Source: Prochlorococcus sp. AG-418-G23 (GTDB lineage Bacteria > Cyanobacteriota > Cyanobacteriia > PCC-6307 > Cyanobiaceae). Taken from it: DNA of 55,617 nt. Every line of letters starts with the position of its first letter. Positions within the stretch are counted from its first letter, which is position 1. This document shows positions 46,436 to 55,099 of the stretch, piece after piece. The position numbers were made by a program, and so were the translations under genes. The notes beneath the pieces are model-generated. The model ran no database searches. It was given only the letters and a program-made list of their open reading frames with translations, and was not told the origin of the DNA. The DNA lies in assembly GCA_003214195.1 (NCBI GenBank), contig QCLY01000004.1, positions 1 to 55,617 of the forward strand, given 5' to 3'.

Positions 46436-47533
46436 ATGTCTGAAACGAATAAATTCAATATAAGCCATATAAAATGGATGAAAAGAGCAATTTTTTTGGC
46501 TTCGTTAGGCAATAATACAACGAGTCCTAATCCTAAGGTTGGAGCGGTAATTCTTGATAAAAATGGAAACCTTATTTCAGAAGGATTTCATTACAAGGCA
46601 GGGATGCCTCATGCTGAAGCTATGGCTTTTAGTAATTTGAAAAAGGATGCTAAAGGTGGATCAATGTATGTAAATCTTGAACCTTGTTGCCATCAAGGGA
46701 AGACCCCTCCATGTGTAGATAAGTTAATATCTTCAGGTATAAAAAAAGTATATATATCTATTAAAGATCCAGATAAAAGAGTCTCCGGAAAAGGTATAAA
46801 ACGTCTAAAAGAAGCTGGAATTCAAGTTTATTTAGGATTATGTAAAAAAGAATCCTTAGATCTAAATAAAGCTTTTATTCATAGAAATATAACTAAAAAG
46901 TCATTTGGAGTTCTTAAATGGGCTATGAGTATTGATGGCAGAACGGGTTTAAAAAATGGCAAAAGTAAATGGATTACTAATGAAGAATCAAGGTCACTAG
47001 TTCACTCTTTTAGAGCCGAATTTGATGCAATAATCATTGGAGGAAACACATTAAGGAAAGACAATCCACTTTTGACTTCAAGAGGTTTAAAAAATCCTGA
47101 GCCTTTGAGAGTCGTTTTCACAAAAAGTTTGGATCTCCCTTCTAAGTCTAATCTTTGGGATTGTAATAATGCGAAAACTATAGTCATCTATGATTCTTCT
47201 ACCGCAAATGAAAGCTACCTTAAAAGGATTCCAAAATTTGTAGATGTCGAAAAAGTATCATCAGATAATCCAGAGTTAATTTCAAAAATTCTTGCCAAAA
47301 GGGGGTGTAATAAAGTTCTGTGGGAATGTGGCCCTAGATTAGCAACTGCTGCTTTAAAATCTAACTGTATACAGGAAATTATTACTTTTATTGCTCCAAA
47401 AATTTTAGGTGGAGAAAATTGTATGAGCCCCTTTAGTGATTTTGAATTCAGACAAATGAATGAAATTATCAAATTAAGTGATGTTCAAGTTAGTTTGATT
47501 GGCAATGATATAAGGGTAAAAAGTTCATTTTAA
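46436..47533 (+). CDS. ribD: Bifunctional riboflavin biosynthesis deaminase/reductase RibD
   Basis: 365 residues. The N-terminal deaminase domain carries zinc ligands in PHAEAMAF and EPCCHQGKTPPCVD. The C-terminal reductase domain has FGVLKWAMSIDGRTGLKNGKSKWITNEESR, AIIIGGNTLRKDNPLLTSRG and LWECGPRLATAAL. It carries out the second and third steps from GTP to riboflavin. It is probably transcribed with the two small genes upstream. Confidence 0.96.
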   Translation: MSETNKFNISHIKWMKRAIFLASLGNNTTSPNPKVGAVILDKNGNLISEGFHYKAGMPHAEAMAFSNLKKDAKGGSMYVNLEPCCHQGKTPPCVDKLISSGIKKVYISIKDPDKRVSGKGIKRLKEAGIQVYLGLCKKESLDLNKAFIHRNITKKSFGVLKWAMSIDGRTGLKNGKSKWITNEESRSLVHSFRAEFDAIIIGGNTLRKDNPLLTSRGLKNPEPLRVVFTKSLDLPSKSNLWDCNNAKTIVIYDSSTANESYLKRIPKFVDVEKVSSDNPELISKILAKRGCNKVLWECGPRLATAALKSNCIQEIITFIAPKILGGENCMSPFSDFEFRQMNEIIKLSDVQVSLIGNDIRVKSSF

Positions 47534-47569
47534 AAATAATTTTTGATCACAATTAGTATGGGTCAAATT

Positions 47570-47579
47570 ACCGTACGGT
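47570..47579. promoter_or_regulatory. 10-bp palindrome ACCGTACGGT in the ftsH upstream region
   Basis: A perfect palindrome of higher G+C than its surroundings, 85 bases before the ftsH ATG. It may be an operator or part of an RNA hairpin. It lies within a 39-codon ORF (47558-47677) that overlaps the ftsH start. No known motif is assigned. Confidence 0.3.
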
Positions 47580-47654
47580 TCTTACCCAAAAAAAATATTA
47601 CAGATACGGAAACTCTTCGTTTAGTTTATAATAAGTTCAAATTTGTCCACAATC

Positions 47655-49517
47655 ATGCCAATAAGACAAGACGATAATCAACCTAATAGAAGATTCGGAA
47701 TTATTAATATCATCTTGATAGGAGTTGGAGCATTACTTTTATTCAGTAGCCTTTTCCCTAATCAAAATATGCAAATCCCTAGGGTACCTTATTCTTTATT
47801 TATAGATCAAGTTAATGATGGGGAAGTTAAGAGGGCATATATAACCCAAGAACAAATTAGATATGAATTAAATGGCGCTGAAGAAGGTGCACCTTCTGTT
47901 TTGGCGACAACTCCAATTTTTGATATGGACCTTCCACAAAGGTTAGAGAGTAAAGGAGTTGAATTTGCAGCGGCTCCACCAAAAAAACCTAATTTCTTCT
48001 CAACAATCTTAAGTTGGGTAGTTCCTCCTTTAATTTTTATCCTTGTTTTGCAATTCTTTGCAAGAAGAAGTATGGGTGGCGGAGGTGCCCAAGGAGCTTT
48101 AAGTTTTACTAAAAGTAAAGCTAAAGTTTATGTCCCGGATGATGAATCGAAAGTAACATTTGCTGATGTTGCAGGTGTTGACGAAGCAAAGGATGAATTA
48201 ACAGAAATAGTTGATTTTTTAAAAAGACCAGAAAGATATACAGATATAGGAGCTCGTATACCAAAAGGTGTTCTTCTGGTGGGACCTCCAGGAACAGGGA
48301 AAACTCTTCTTTCAAAAGCGGTTGCAGGTGAAGCAGAAGTTCCTTTCTTTATAATTTCAGGTTCTGAATTTGTTGAACTTTTTGTAGGTGCTGGTGCAGC
48401 AAGAGTCAGGGATTTATTTGAACAAGCCAAGAAAAAAGCACCTTGTATAATTTTTATTGATGAATTGGATGCAATCGGTAAAAGTCGCTCAGGGTCTATG
48501 GGTGTTGTTGGTGGTAATGATGAGAGAGAACAAACTTTAAACCAATTACTTACTGAAATGGATGGCTTTGCTTCAACAGATAAACCAGTAATAGTCCTTG
48601 CAGCCACTAACCAACCAGAGGTCCTCGATGCTGCATTATTAAGACCTGGAAGATTTGATAGACAAGTATTAGTTGATAGACCTGATTTGTCTGGAAGAAA
48701 GACAATTTTAGAGATATACACCAAAAAGGTTAAACTATCGGATTCTATTGATCTTGATTCAATAGCTCAAGCAACAAGTGGATTTGCTGGCGCAGACTTG
48801 GCGAATATGGTTAACGAGGCTGCTCTCTTAGCAGCAAGAGCCAAAAGAAAAAGCGTTGAACAGCAGGATTTAAGTGAAGCTATAGAGAGAGTTGTGGCAG
48901 GTTTAGAAAAGAAGAGTCGTGTTTTGCAAGATGATGAGAAGAAAGTTGTTGCTTATCATGAAGTTGGTCACGCAATCGTAGGTCATCTTATGCCTGGTGG
49001 GTCGAAAGTAGCAAAGATTTCAATTGTACCTAGAGGTATGAGCGCACTTGGTTATACTCTCCAACTTCCAACTGAAGAAAGGTTTTTGAATTCCAAAGAA
49101 GAACTAAAGGGACAAATAGCAACACTACTTGGTGGAAGATCAGCAGAGGAAGTTGTCTTTGGTAAAATTACAACTGGTGCTTCAAATGATTTGCAAAGGG
49201 CGACCGACATTGCAGAACAGATGGTTGGTACATTTGGTATGAGCGATATTCTTGGTCCTCTTGCATATGATAAACAAGGGGGAGGGCAGTTCTTAGGCAA
49301 TGGAAATAATCCTAGAAGATCTGTTAGTGATGCTACTGCTCAAGCTATAGATAAAGAAGTTAGAGAGTTGGTTGATGATGCTCATGAAACTGCTCTTAAC
49401 ATTTTGCGGAATAATTTACCTCTTCTAGAATCGATTTCTCAAAAAATTCTCCAAGAAGAAGTTATAGAAGGAGAGGACCTGAAAACTCTCTTGGCAGAAA
49501 GTAAAATGCCAGCATAG
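47655..49517 (+). CDS. ftsH: ATP-dependent membrane metalloprotease FtsH
   Basis: 620 residues from the ATG at 47655 (MPIRQDDNQPNRRFG). A TTG four codons upstream (47643) is also possible but less likely. There are two membrane spans (about 15-35 and 115-135). The AAA ATPase has Walker A VGPPGTGKTLL, Walker B IIFIDELDAIG and the second region of homology ATNQPEVLDAALLRPGRFDR. The zinc site is HEVGHAIVGH with the downstream Asp in TTGASNDLQRAT. The phototroph group takes part in photosystem II repair by degrading damaged D1. It lies 121 bp after ribD. Confidence 0.97.
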   Translation: MPIRQDDNQPNRRFGIINIILIGVGALLLFSSLFPNQNMQIPRVPYSLFIDQVNDGEVKRAYITQEQIRYELNGAEEGAPSVLATTPIFDMDLPQRLESKGVEFAAAPPKKPNFFSTILSWVVPPLIFILVLQFFARRSMGGGGAQGALSFTKSKAKVYVPDDESKVTFADVAGVDEAKDELTEIVDFLKRPERYTDIGARIPKGVLLVGPPGTGKTLLSKAVAGEAEVPFFIISGSEFVELFVGAGAARVRDLFEQAKKKAPCIIFIDELDAIGKSRSGSMGVVGGNDEREQTLNQLLTEMDGFASTDKPVIVLAATNQPEVLDAALLRPGRFDRQVLVDRPDLSGRKTILEIYTKKVKLSDSIDLDSIAQATSGFAGADLANMVNEAALLAARAKRKSVEQQDLSEAIERVVAGLEKKSRVLQDDEKKVVAYHEVGHAIVGHLMPGGSKVAKISIVPRGMSALGYTLQLPTEERFLNSKEELKGQIATLLGGRSAEEVVFGKITTGASNDLQRATDIAEQMVGTFGMSDILGPLAYDKQGGGQFLGNGNNPRRSVSDATAQAIDKEVRELVDDAHETALNILRNNLPLLESISQKILQEEVIEGEDLKTLLAESKMPA

Positions 49518-49544
49518 TAGAATTTAGTTTATTTATAAAGTTAA

Positions 49545-50471
49545 ATGAGCAATCCAATCAAGCTTGAAAGTAAAAATTTTTTATCAAGCTTGGACACCTC
49601 ATATGAAGAATTTTTTCGAATTTTAGAGTTTGCAAAAAATATTAAAAATAAACATTTAAACATTCAACTTAAAGATAAGGTTTTAGGACTGATTTTTGAT
49701 AAGTCATCAACTCGCACAAGGGTTAGTTTTCAGGTTGCTATGTCAAGACTTGGAGGAACTACAGTTGATTTAAATCCTACGACTTCTCAAATTGGAAGGG
49801 GCGAGCAAATTAGAGATACTGCAAGGGTGTTAAGTAGATATTGCGATGTTCTTGCAATAAGAACTTTTAAACAATCTGATTTGGAAGAATATGCAAAGTG
49901 GTCTACTAAACCAGTTATTAATGCTCTTACAGATTTAGAACATCCCTGCCAAGCTTTGGCTGATTACATGACAATAAAAGAGGAATTCAAAGATTTTAAA
50001 AATGTAGTTTTGGCTTTTATAGGCGATGGTAATAATGTTGCTAACTCTCTCATTTTGTATGGAGCTTTATTGGGGATCGAAGTTAGAATTGCATGTCCTA
50101 AAGGTTATGAACCAAATACCTTGGTAGTTGATAAAGCAATGCAAATCTATAAAAATAAAAATTTGTTGAACATTTCTAATGATCCATATTCTGCTGTAAC
50201 AGGTGCGAATGTCTTGTACACTGATGTTTGGTCTTCAATGGGTGAAGAAAATAAAAAAGAAAAAAAGGATAAGGAATTTAAGGGATTTACTCTTGATACT
50301 AAGTTGTTAAATAATGCGAATAAAGAATCAATTGTTTTACATTGTTTACCAGCATACAGAGGTAAAGAGATAACGGATGAAATTTTTGAAAGTAAAAATA
50401 GCAGGATTTTTGAACAAGCGGAAAATAGATTGCACGTTCAGCAATCATTGTTAGCAGCTTTACTTTCGTAA
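49545..50471 (+). CDS. argF: Ornithine carbamoyltransferase
   Basis: 308 residues. The carbamoyl-phosphate site is DKSSTRTRVSFQ, HPCQALAD follows, and the ornithine site is in the C-terminal half with the HCLPAYRGKEITDEIF motif. It makes citrulline in arginine synthesis; argD is at 13045. It lies 27 bp after ftsH and may be read from the same transcript. Confidence 0.97.
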   Translation: MSNPIKLESKNFLSSLDTSYEEFFRILEFAKNIKNKHLNIQLKDKVLGLIFDKSSTRTRVSFQVAMSRLGGTTVDLNPTTSQIGRGEQIRDTARVLSRYCDVLAIRTFKQSDLEEYAKWSTKPVINALTDLEHPCQALADYMTIKEEFKDFKNVVLAFIGDGNNVANSLILYGALLGIEVRIACPKGYEPNTLVVDKAMQIYKNKNLLNISNDPYSAVTGANVLYTDVWSSMGEENKKEKKDKEFKGFTLDTKLLNNANKESIVLHCLPAYRGKEITDEIFESKNSRIFEQAENRLHVQQSLLAALLS

Positions 50472-50513
50472 TATCAATTTTTAAGTAAATTTAAACTTTA
50501 GTTCGTTGATAAT

Positions 50514-51959
50514 TCATAGATCTATACGACCATAATTATCTTCAAGTCTAATAATGTCATCTTCTCCAAGATATGTACCACTCTGCACTTCAATAATTAT
50601 TAGCGGTTCTTTCTTTTTGTTTGATAATCTATGTTTATGTCCCTCTGGGATAAAACAACTTTGATTTTCTTGTAATATTAATTTCTTTTCGTTTATTTCT
50701 ACATTGGCTATACCTCTTACAACTATCCAATGCTCCGCTCTTTTTTTATGTAGCTGAAGTGATAATGAGGATTCAGGGTTGACTTCTATTCTTTTTATTT
50801 TCCAGTTGAGATTCTCCTCAATAGAAAAGTAGTTGCCCCAAGGTCTGTAAACCTTTTTACTCTCTACAGCTTCGATTCTATTTTTAATTATTAATTGCTC
50901 TACAAGTTTTTTTACATTTTCTGACTGATCTTTTTGTGCTACAAGAACAGCATCATTTGTTGCGACTACAATCAAGTCGCTAATACCAAGCGTTACTGTT
51001 AAACGTCCATAACTTGTAATTAAACTATTCTTGGATTCAACTTGGATACTGTCTCCAAGAACAACATTCCCATTTGGATCTTTTAAAGAGTTTTCCCAAT
51101 ATGATTCCCAACCTCCAATATCACTCCATTTAGCTTTTAGTGGAAATACATATCCTAAATCTGTTTTTTCCATTACAGCTTTATCAAGAGAAATATTTGG
51201 GCATAATGAATATGATTCTTTGCCGATTCTTAAGAAATCTAGATCTTGTATTCTTTTTTCTAGAGATTGCTTGCATTGGATTATAATCTCAGGACAATAT
51301 TTCTCAAGCTCTTTAATAATTGTGCTTGCTTTGGCCATAAATATCCCACTATTCCAACTGAAATGCTTATCTAAGTACAAGTTCTTTGCGATAGATATGT
51401 CTGGTTTCTCTATAAATTTCTTTATAAGAGAAGGAGACTTTTCATCCCCATCAATTGGACTTTCAGACTGAATATATCCATATCCTGTTGCTGGATGTTT
51501 TGGTTTTATCCCGAAAGTTATAATTTTTCCCTCAGAAGCATATCCGTGTGCATTCCTGACGGATTTAATGAATTCTTCTTGATCTTTAATTAGATGATCT
51601 GAGGGAAGTATTAATAAAACTGGATCATCGCCAAGTGATAAGGAATGTAAAGCTGCAATTGCGACAGCTGGACCAGTATTTCTGCTAAAAGGTTCTAACA
51701 ATATTGCAGTTGGCTTTGTTTTTACTTTTCTTATTTGTTCAGCAGTAATAAATCTATGCTCTTCATTACAAATAATAATTGGTTCATTTTCTTTTTCTAA
51801 ATCTTTAATTCTATTGAGAGTTCTTTGTAAGAATGAAAATTCTGATTTGGAATCAATTGATAAATACTGCTTTGGAAAACTTTTTCTCGACAAAGGCCAT
51901 AGCCTAGATCCCCTCCCTCCACATAATATAACCGGTAATAATTTTTCTTTTTTAAGCAA
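50514..51959 (-). CDS. manC: Mannose-1-phosphate guanylyltransferase / mannose-6-phosphate isomerase
   Basis: 481 residues, the type II bifunctional form. The N-terminal nucleotidyltransferase has CGGRGSRLWPLSRKSFPKQY, LLEPFSRNTGPAVAIAALHS, LILPSDH, KKFIEKPD and the NSGIFMAKAS motif. The C-terminal cupin isomerase domain (about 360-481) has RPWGNYFSIEE, SLSLQLHKKRAEHWIVVRGIA and IPEGHKHRLSNK. It supplies GDP-mannose, which gmd and fcl (52.8-55.0 kb) convert to GDP-L-fucose for surface polysaccharide. lexA lies between, on the other strand. Confidence 0.95.
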   Translation of the reverse strand: MLKKEKLLPVILCGGRGSRLWPLSRKSFPKQYLSIDSKSEFSFLQRTLNRIKDLEKENEPIIICNEEHRFITAEQIRKVKTKPTAILLEPFSRNTGPAVAIAALHSLSLGDDPVLLILPSDHLIKDQEEFIKSVRNAHGYASEGKIITFGIKPKHPATGYGYIQSESPIDGDEKSPSLIKKFIEKPDISIAKNLYLDKHFSWNSGIFMAKASTIIKELEKYCPEIIIQCKQSLEKRIQDLDFLRIGKESYSLCPNISLDKAVMEKTDLGYVFPLKAKWSDIGGWESYWENSLKDPNGNVVLGDSIQVESKNSLITSYGRLTVTLGISDLIVVATNDAVLVAQKDQSENVKKLVEQLIIKNRIEAVESKKVYRPWGNYFSIEENLNWKIKRIEVNPESSLSLQLHKKRAEHWIVVRGIANVEINEKKLILQENQSCFIPEGHKHRLSNKKKEPLIIIEVQSGTYLGEDDIIRLEDNYGRIDL

Positions 51960-52146
51960 TGATTTTTATTTACCTATGGAACTATCTTAATTAATTAAAG
52001 TCTTATCTTCTTTATTTTTCAATAAAAATAATGTATTGAGAGAAAGGGTTATGAGATTATGAGAATTTTTTAATAATTAGAAAAATATTAAAAATAGTTT
52101 TTATTAGTTAATTTAAATAAAATGGTTGCATTGAAATTAAAATATA

Positions 52147-52176
52147 GGTACAAATGTATTAGAGTACAAATGTTTT
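52147..52176 (+). promoter_or_regulatory. Two LexA-box-like sites upstream of lexA
   Basis: GGTACAAATGTATT (52147-52160) and AGTACAAATGTTTT (52163-52176) are direct near-copies with centres 16 bp apart. They resemble the cyanobacterial SOS box (RGTAC-N3-DGTWC type), with the last conserved C replaced by T in both. The second ends 10 bp before the lexA ATG, so binding would block transcription or initiation, as expected for autoregulation. The gap 51960-52146 upstream is otherwise AT-rich and without features. Confidence 0.75.
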
Positions 52177-52186
52177 ATCTTGGGTT

Positions 52187-52795
52187 ATGAATAGTGAACT
52201 TACAGCGGCTCAAAATGAATTATTTGAGTGGATAAAAAATTATATTAAAGATTTTAACCATAGCCCTTCCATTAGACAAATGATGGAAGCTATGGGATTA
52301 AAATCACCAGCCCCCATACAAAGTAGACTTAAGCATCTACAGGAAAAAGGTTATATCTCATGGCAAGAAGGAAGAGCCAGAACATTGCAACTAGCAAAAG
52401 AAATTGTTAGTAGCGGTGTGCCTATTTTGGGATCAGTGGCTGCCGGAGGACTTATTGAATCTTATTCTGATGTAAATGAAAATTTAGATATGAAAGATGT
52501 TTTCCAAAAAAAAGGGGTTTTTGCCCTTACTGTTAATGGAGATTCAATGATCGATGCTTTTATAGCTCATGGTGATATGGTTTTAATGGAACCTGTAAAT
52601 GATCAAAGTTATCTAAGAAATGGAACTATTGTAAGTGCCATGGTCCCAGGATCTGGCACTACTTTAAAATATTTTTATAAGAAGAATAATCAAATAATAT
52701 TAGAAGCGGCTAATCCCAATTATGAGCCAATTGTTTTGGATAAAAATGAAGTTGCTATTCAAGGAAAGTTACTAGCTGTTTGGAGAAAATTTTAA
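52187..52795 (+). CDS. lexA: LexA repressor
   Basis: 202 residues. The N-terminal winged helix-turn-helix (1-70) has PSIRQMMEAMGLKSPAPIQSRLKHLQEKGYI. The autoproteolysis site Ala86-Gly87 lies in GSVAAGGLIE. The catalytic dyad is Ser120 (VNGDSMIDA) and Lys161 (TTLKYFYK). All residues for RecA-stimulated self-cleavage are present, unlike some cyanobacterial LexA proteins that lack them. Two operator-like boxes precede the gene, so it is probably self-regulated in a DNA-damage response. Confidence 0.96.
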   Translation: MNSELTAAQNELFEWIKNYIKDFNHSPSIRQMMEAMGLKSPAPIQSRLKHLQEKGYISWQEGRARTLQLAKEIVSSGVPILGSVAAGGLIESYSDVNENLDMKDVFQKKGVFALTVNGDSMIDAFIAHGDMVLMEPVNDQSYLRNGTIVSAMVPGSGTTLKYFYKKNNQIILEAANPNYEPIVLDKNEVAIQGKLLAVWRKF

Positions 52796-52830
52796 AAAGT
52801 GATTCTGTTAGGTTTAATTTGAAATTCAGA

Positions 52831-53868
52831 TTAAAAAAAATTTTTTAAACTTTCACCTTTATCTGATTTATTATTTAAGGCATCTTCAATATTCTTGATT
52901 TCCATACTAATACCCTCATCTAAATTAATTTTAGGTTCCCAACCAATTGATTTAATTCTGGATATGTCTAGATTCTTTCTAAAAGTTCCATCAGGTTTAT
53001 TTTTGTCCCAAATTATTTCCCCTTCAAAATTTGTTAATTTAGCTATTTTTTTTGCCAGATTTTTTATTGAGATTTCCTGTCCTGAACCAACATTAAGATA
53101 AAGTAATTTTTCGCCATACTTATCTATTGGAGAATTTTTATCATTAGGATTCCATTTTTCCAATGCATGAATACATGCTTTACCTAAATCATCTACATGT
53201 AAAAATTCTCTTAATGGTTTTCCTGTACCCCAACAAGTTACTTCTTTACTACCATTTCTTTTCGCCATAATAAATTTTTTAAGTAAAGACGCCATTACAT
53301 GGCTATCTTCAGAACTATAGTTATCACCTGGTCCATACAAGTTTGTTGGCATTAATGAAATTGCATCAAAATCTTTTTGCCTTCTAATAGCTTCACATAG
53401 TTTTATACCAGCAATTTTTGCTATCGCATAAGGTTCATTTGTTTTTTCTAAATAAGAGGACAATAACTCCTCTTCTTTTATGGGTAAATTTGGAAATTTT
53501 GGATAAATACAGCTACTTCCAAGAAATAATAGTCTTCTAGTTCCATAGAGATATGAAGCTTCAATTATATTTTGTTCGATTTTTAAATTTTCTGATATGA
53601 AGTCATAAGGGTATTTATAATTTGCATAAATTCCTCCAACTTTTGCTGAAGCAATAATTACAATTTTAGGTCTATATTTTTTGAACCATTCATCAACATC
53701 GTTACTACAAGTTAAATCTAATTCAGATCTGTTTTTAATATATAATTGTCCTCCTTTCTTTTTATCACAATAACCATTTTTTTTTAAATCTCTAACTATT
53801 GCACTCCCAACCATTCCATTATGTCCGGCAACAAAAAAAGTATCATCTTTTCTTAAAAGATTTTCCAT
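52831..53868 (-). CDS. fcl: GDP-L-fucose synthase
   Basis: 345 residues, somewhat longer than the ~320 of E. coli Fcl. This SDR-type epimerase/reductase begins VAGHNGMVGSAIVRDL (NADP-binding). It has LFLGSSCIYPKFPNLPIKEEELL with the catalytic Ser region, EPYAIAKIAGIKLCEAIRRQ with the YxxxK pair, LMPTNLYGPGDNY and REFLHVDDLGKACIHALE. It turns GDP-4-keto-6-deoxymannose into GDP-L-fucose. The start lies 3 bp after the gmd stop, forming an operon gmd-fcl. Confidence 0.95.
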   Translation of the reverse strand: MENLLRKDDTFFVAGHNGMVGSAIVRDLKKNGYCDKKKGGQLYIKNRSELDLTCSNDVDEWFKKYRPKIVIIASAKVGGIYANYKYPYDFISENLKIEQNIIEASYLYGTRRLLFLGSSCIYPKFPNLPIKEEELLSSYLEKTNEPYAIAKIAGIKLCEAIRRQKDFDAISLMPTNLYGPGDNYSSEDSHVMASLLKKFIMAKRNGSKEVTCWGTGKPLREFLHVDDLGKACIHALEKWNPNDKNSPIDKYGEKLLYLNVGSGQEISIKNLAKKIAKLTNFEGEIIWDKNKPDGTFRKNLDISRIKSIGWEPKINLDEGISMEIKNIEDALNNKSDKGESLKNFF

Positions 53869-53871
53869 ATA

Positions 53872-54966
53872 TTATTCCTTTGGGATATTAAATTTGAAAC
53901 CCTCTTTTATAAGTAAAGCTTCTTTTTTTGCTAATTCCTTATCATGTTTTATCATGTCGGAAACTAATTCTTCTAAACTTATTTTAGGTTCCCACCCTAG
54001 GATATGATTTGCTTTCGAATAATCACCAATTAGTGAATTTACTTCACAAGGTCTGAAATATTTTTTATCTATTTTTATAACCACTTCATTATTATCTTTT
54101 CTAATGCCTATTTCTTCTAATCCTTCACCTTTCCAAGTTATTCCTCCCCACCCTAATTCTTTTGCTGATATTTCAATAAACTTTCTTACACTTTCTTGCC
54201 TTCCTGTAGCCACAACAAAATCATCTGCTTTATCTTGTTGTAAAATTCGCCATTGAATTTCAACGTAATCTTTTGCATGGCCCCAGTCTCGCAATGAGTC
54301 AATATTCCCCATATAAATGTATTTATTTAAACCTTGGTCAATACGACTCAAACCTCTAGTAATTTTTCTTGTGACAAATGTTTCTCCTCTCCTTGGACTT
54401 TCATGATTAAATAAGATTCCATTGCAAGCAAATAAACCATAAGACTCTCTATAGTTAATAGTTATCCAGTAAGCATATAATTTTGCCACACCATAAGGAC
54501 TTCTAGGATAAAAAGGTGTCTTTTCACTCTGAGGTATCTCTTGCACTAAACCATATAACTCTGAAGTACTGGCTTGATAGAATTTCGTTTTGTCAATCAT
54601 GTTCAATGTTCTTATAGCTTCAAGAATTCTTAGAGTACCTAGTCCATCGCTGTTAGCTGTATATTCTGGCGACTCAAAACTTACTGCTACATGGCTTTGT
54701 GCCCCTAGATTATATATTTCATCTGGTTTAACCATTTGAATAATATTCATAAGATTTAAGCTATCTGTTAAATCTCCATAATGAAGAAATAAATTGGGAT
54801 TATCTGAATGAGGATCTTGATAAAGATGATCAATTCTTTGAGTATTAAATAAACTCGCTCTTCTTTTAATACCATGCACTTCATACCCTTTTTCTAAAAG
54901 AAGTTCTGTCAAGTAACTTCCATCTTGACCAGTAATGCCGGTAATAAGTGCAACCTTTTTTTTCAT
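53872..54966 (-). CDS. gmd: GDP-mannose 4,6-dehydratase
   Basis: 364 residues. The NADP-binding start is [31 protein letters not shown]. Further motifs are [62 protein letters not shown] with the YxxxK catalytic pair, and [20 protein letters not shown]. It makes GDP-4-keto-6-deoxy-D-mannose, the precursor for fucose or other deoxysugars. It is the first gene of the gmd-fcl pair; 133 bp separate it from the next minus-strand gene upstream. Confidence 0.97.
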   Translation of the reverse strand: MKKKVALITGITGQDGSYLTELLLEKGYEVHGIKRRASLFNTQRIDHLYQDPHSDNPNLFLHYGDLTDSLNLMNIIQMVKPDEIYNLGAQSHVAVSFESPEYTANSDGLGTLRILEAIRTLNMIDKTKFYQASTSELYGLVQEIPQSEKTPFYPRSPYGVAKLYAYWITINYRESYGLFACNGILFNHESPRRGETFVTRKITRGLSRIDQGLNKYIYMGNIDSLRDWGHAKDYVEIQWRILQQDKADDFVVATGRQESVRKFIEISAKELGWGGITWKGEGLEEIGIRKDNNEVVIKIDKKYFRPCEVNSLIGDYSKANHILGWEPKISLEELVSDMIKHDKELAKKEALLIKEGFKFNIPKE

Positions 54967-55099
54967 ATAAAAATTTTTAAATTATAATTTTTATTATTAA
55001 TCTTTATTAAAGCATTTTTATTTATATATGTTAATTAGGTGAATTTTAATCAAAATATATATTCCTAATTATTTTTGAATTTAATTAAAAAGAAATTCT

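Noticed and set aside
47643-47654. TTG start for ftsH at 47643
   Set aside because: Adds only four residues; the ATG at 47655 gives a normal FtsH N-terminus. Not excluded outright.
48128-48724. 198-codon minus-strand ORF inside ftsH
   Set aside because: Antisense shadow of the strongly conserved ATPase domain; no independent evidence of coding.
51031-51471. 146-codon plus-strand ORF inside manC
   Set aside because: Antisense to manC motifs; no family pattern.
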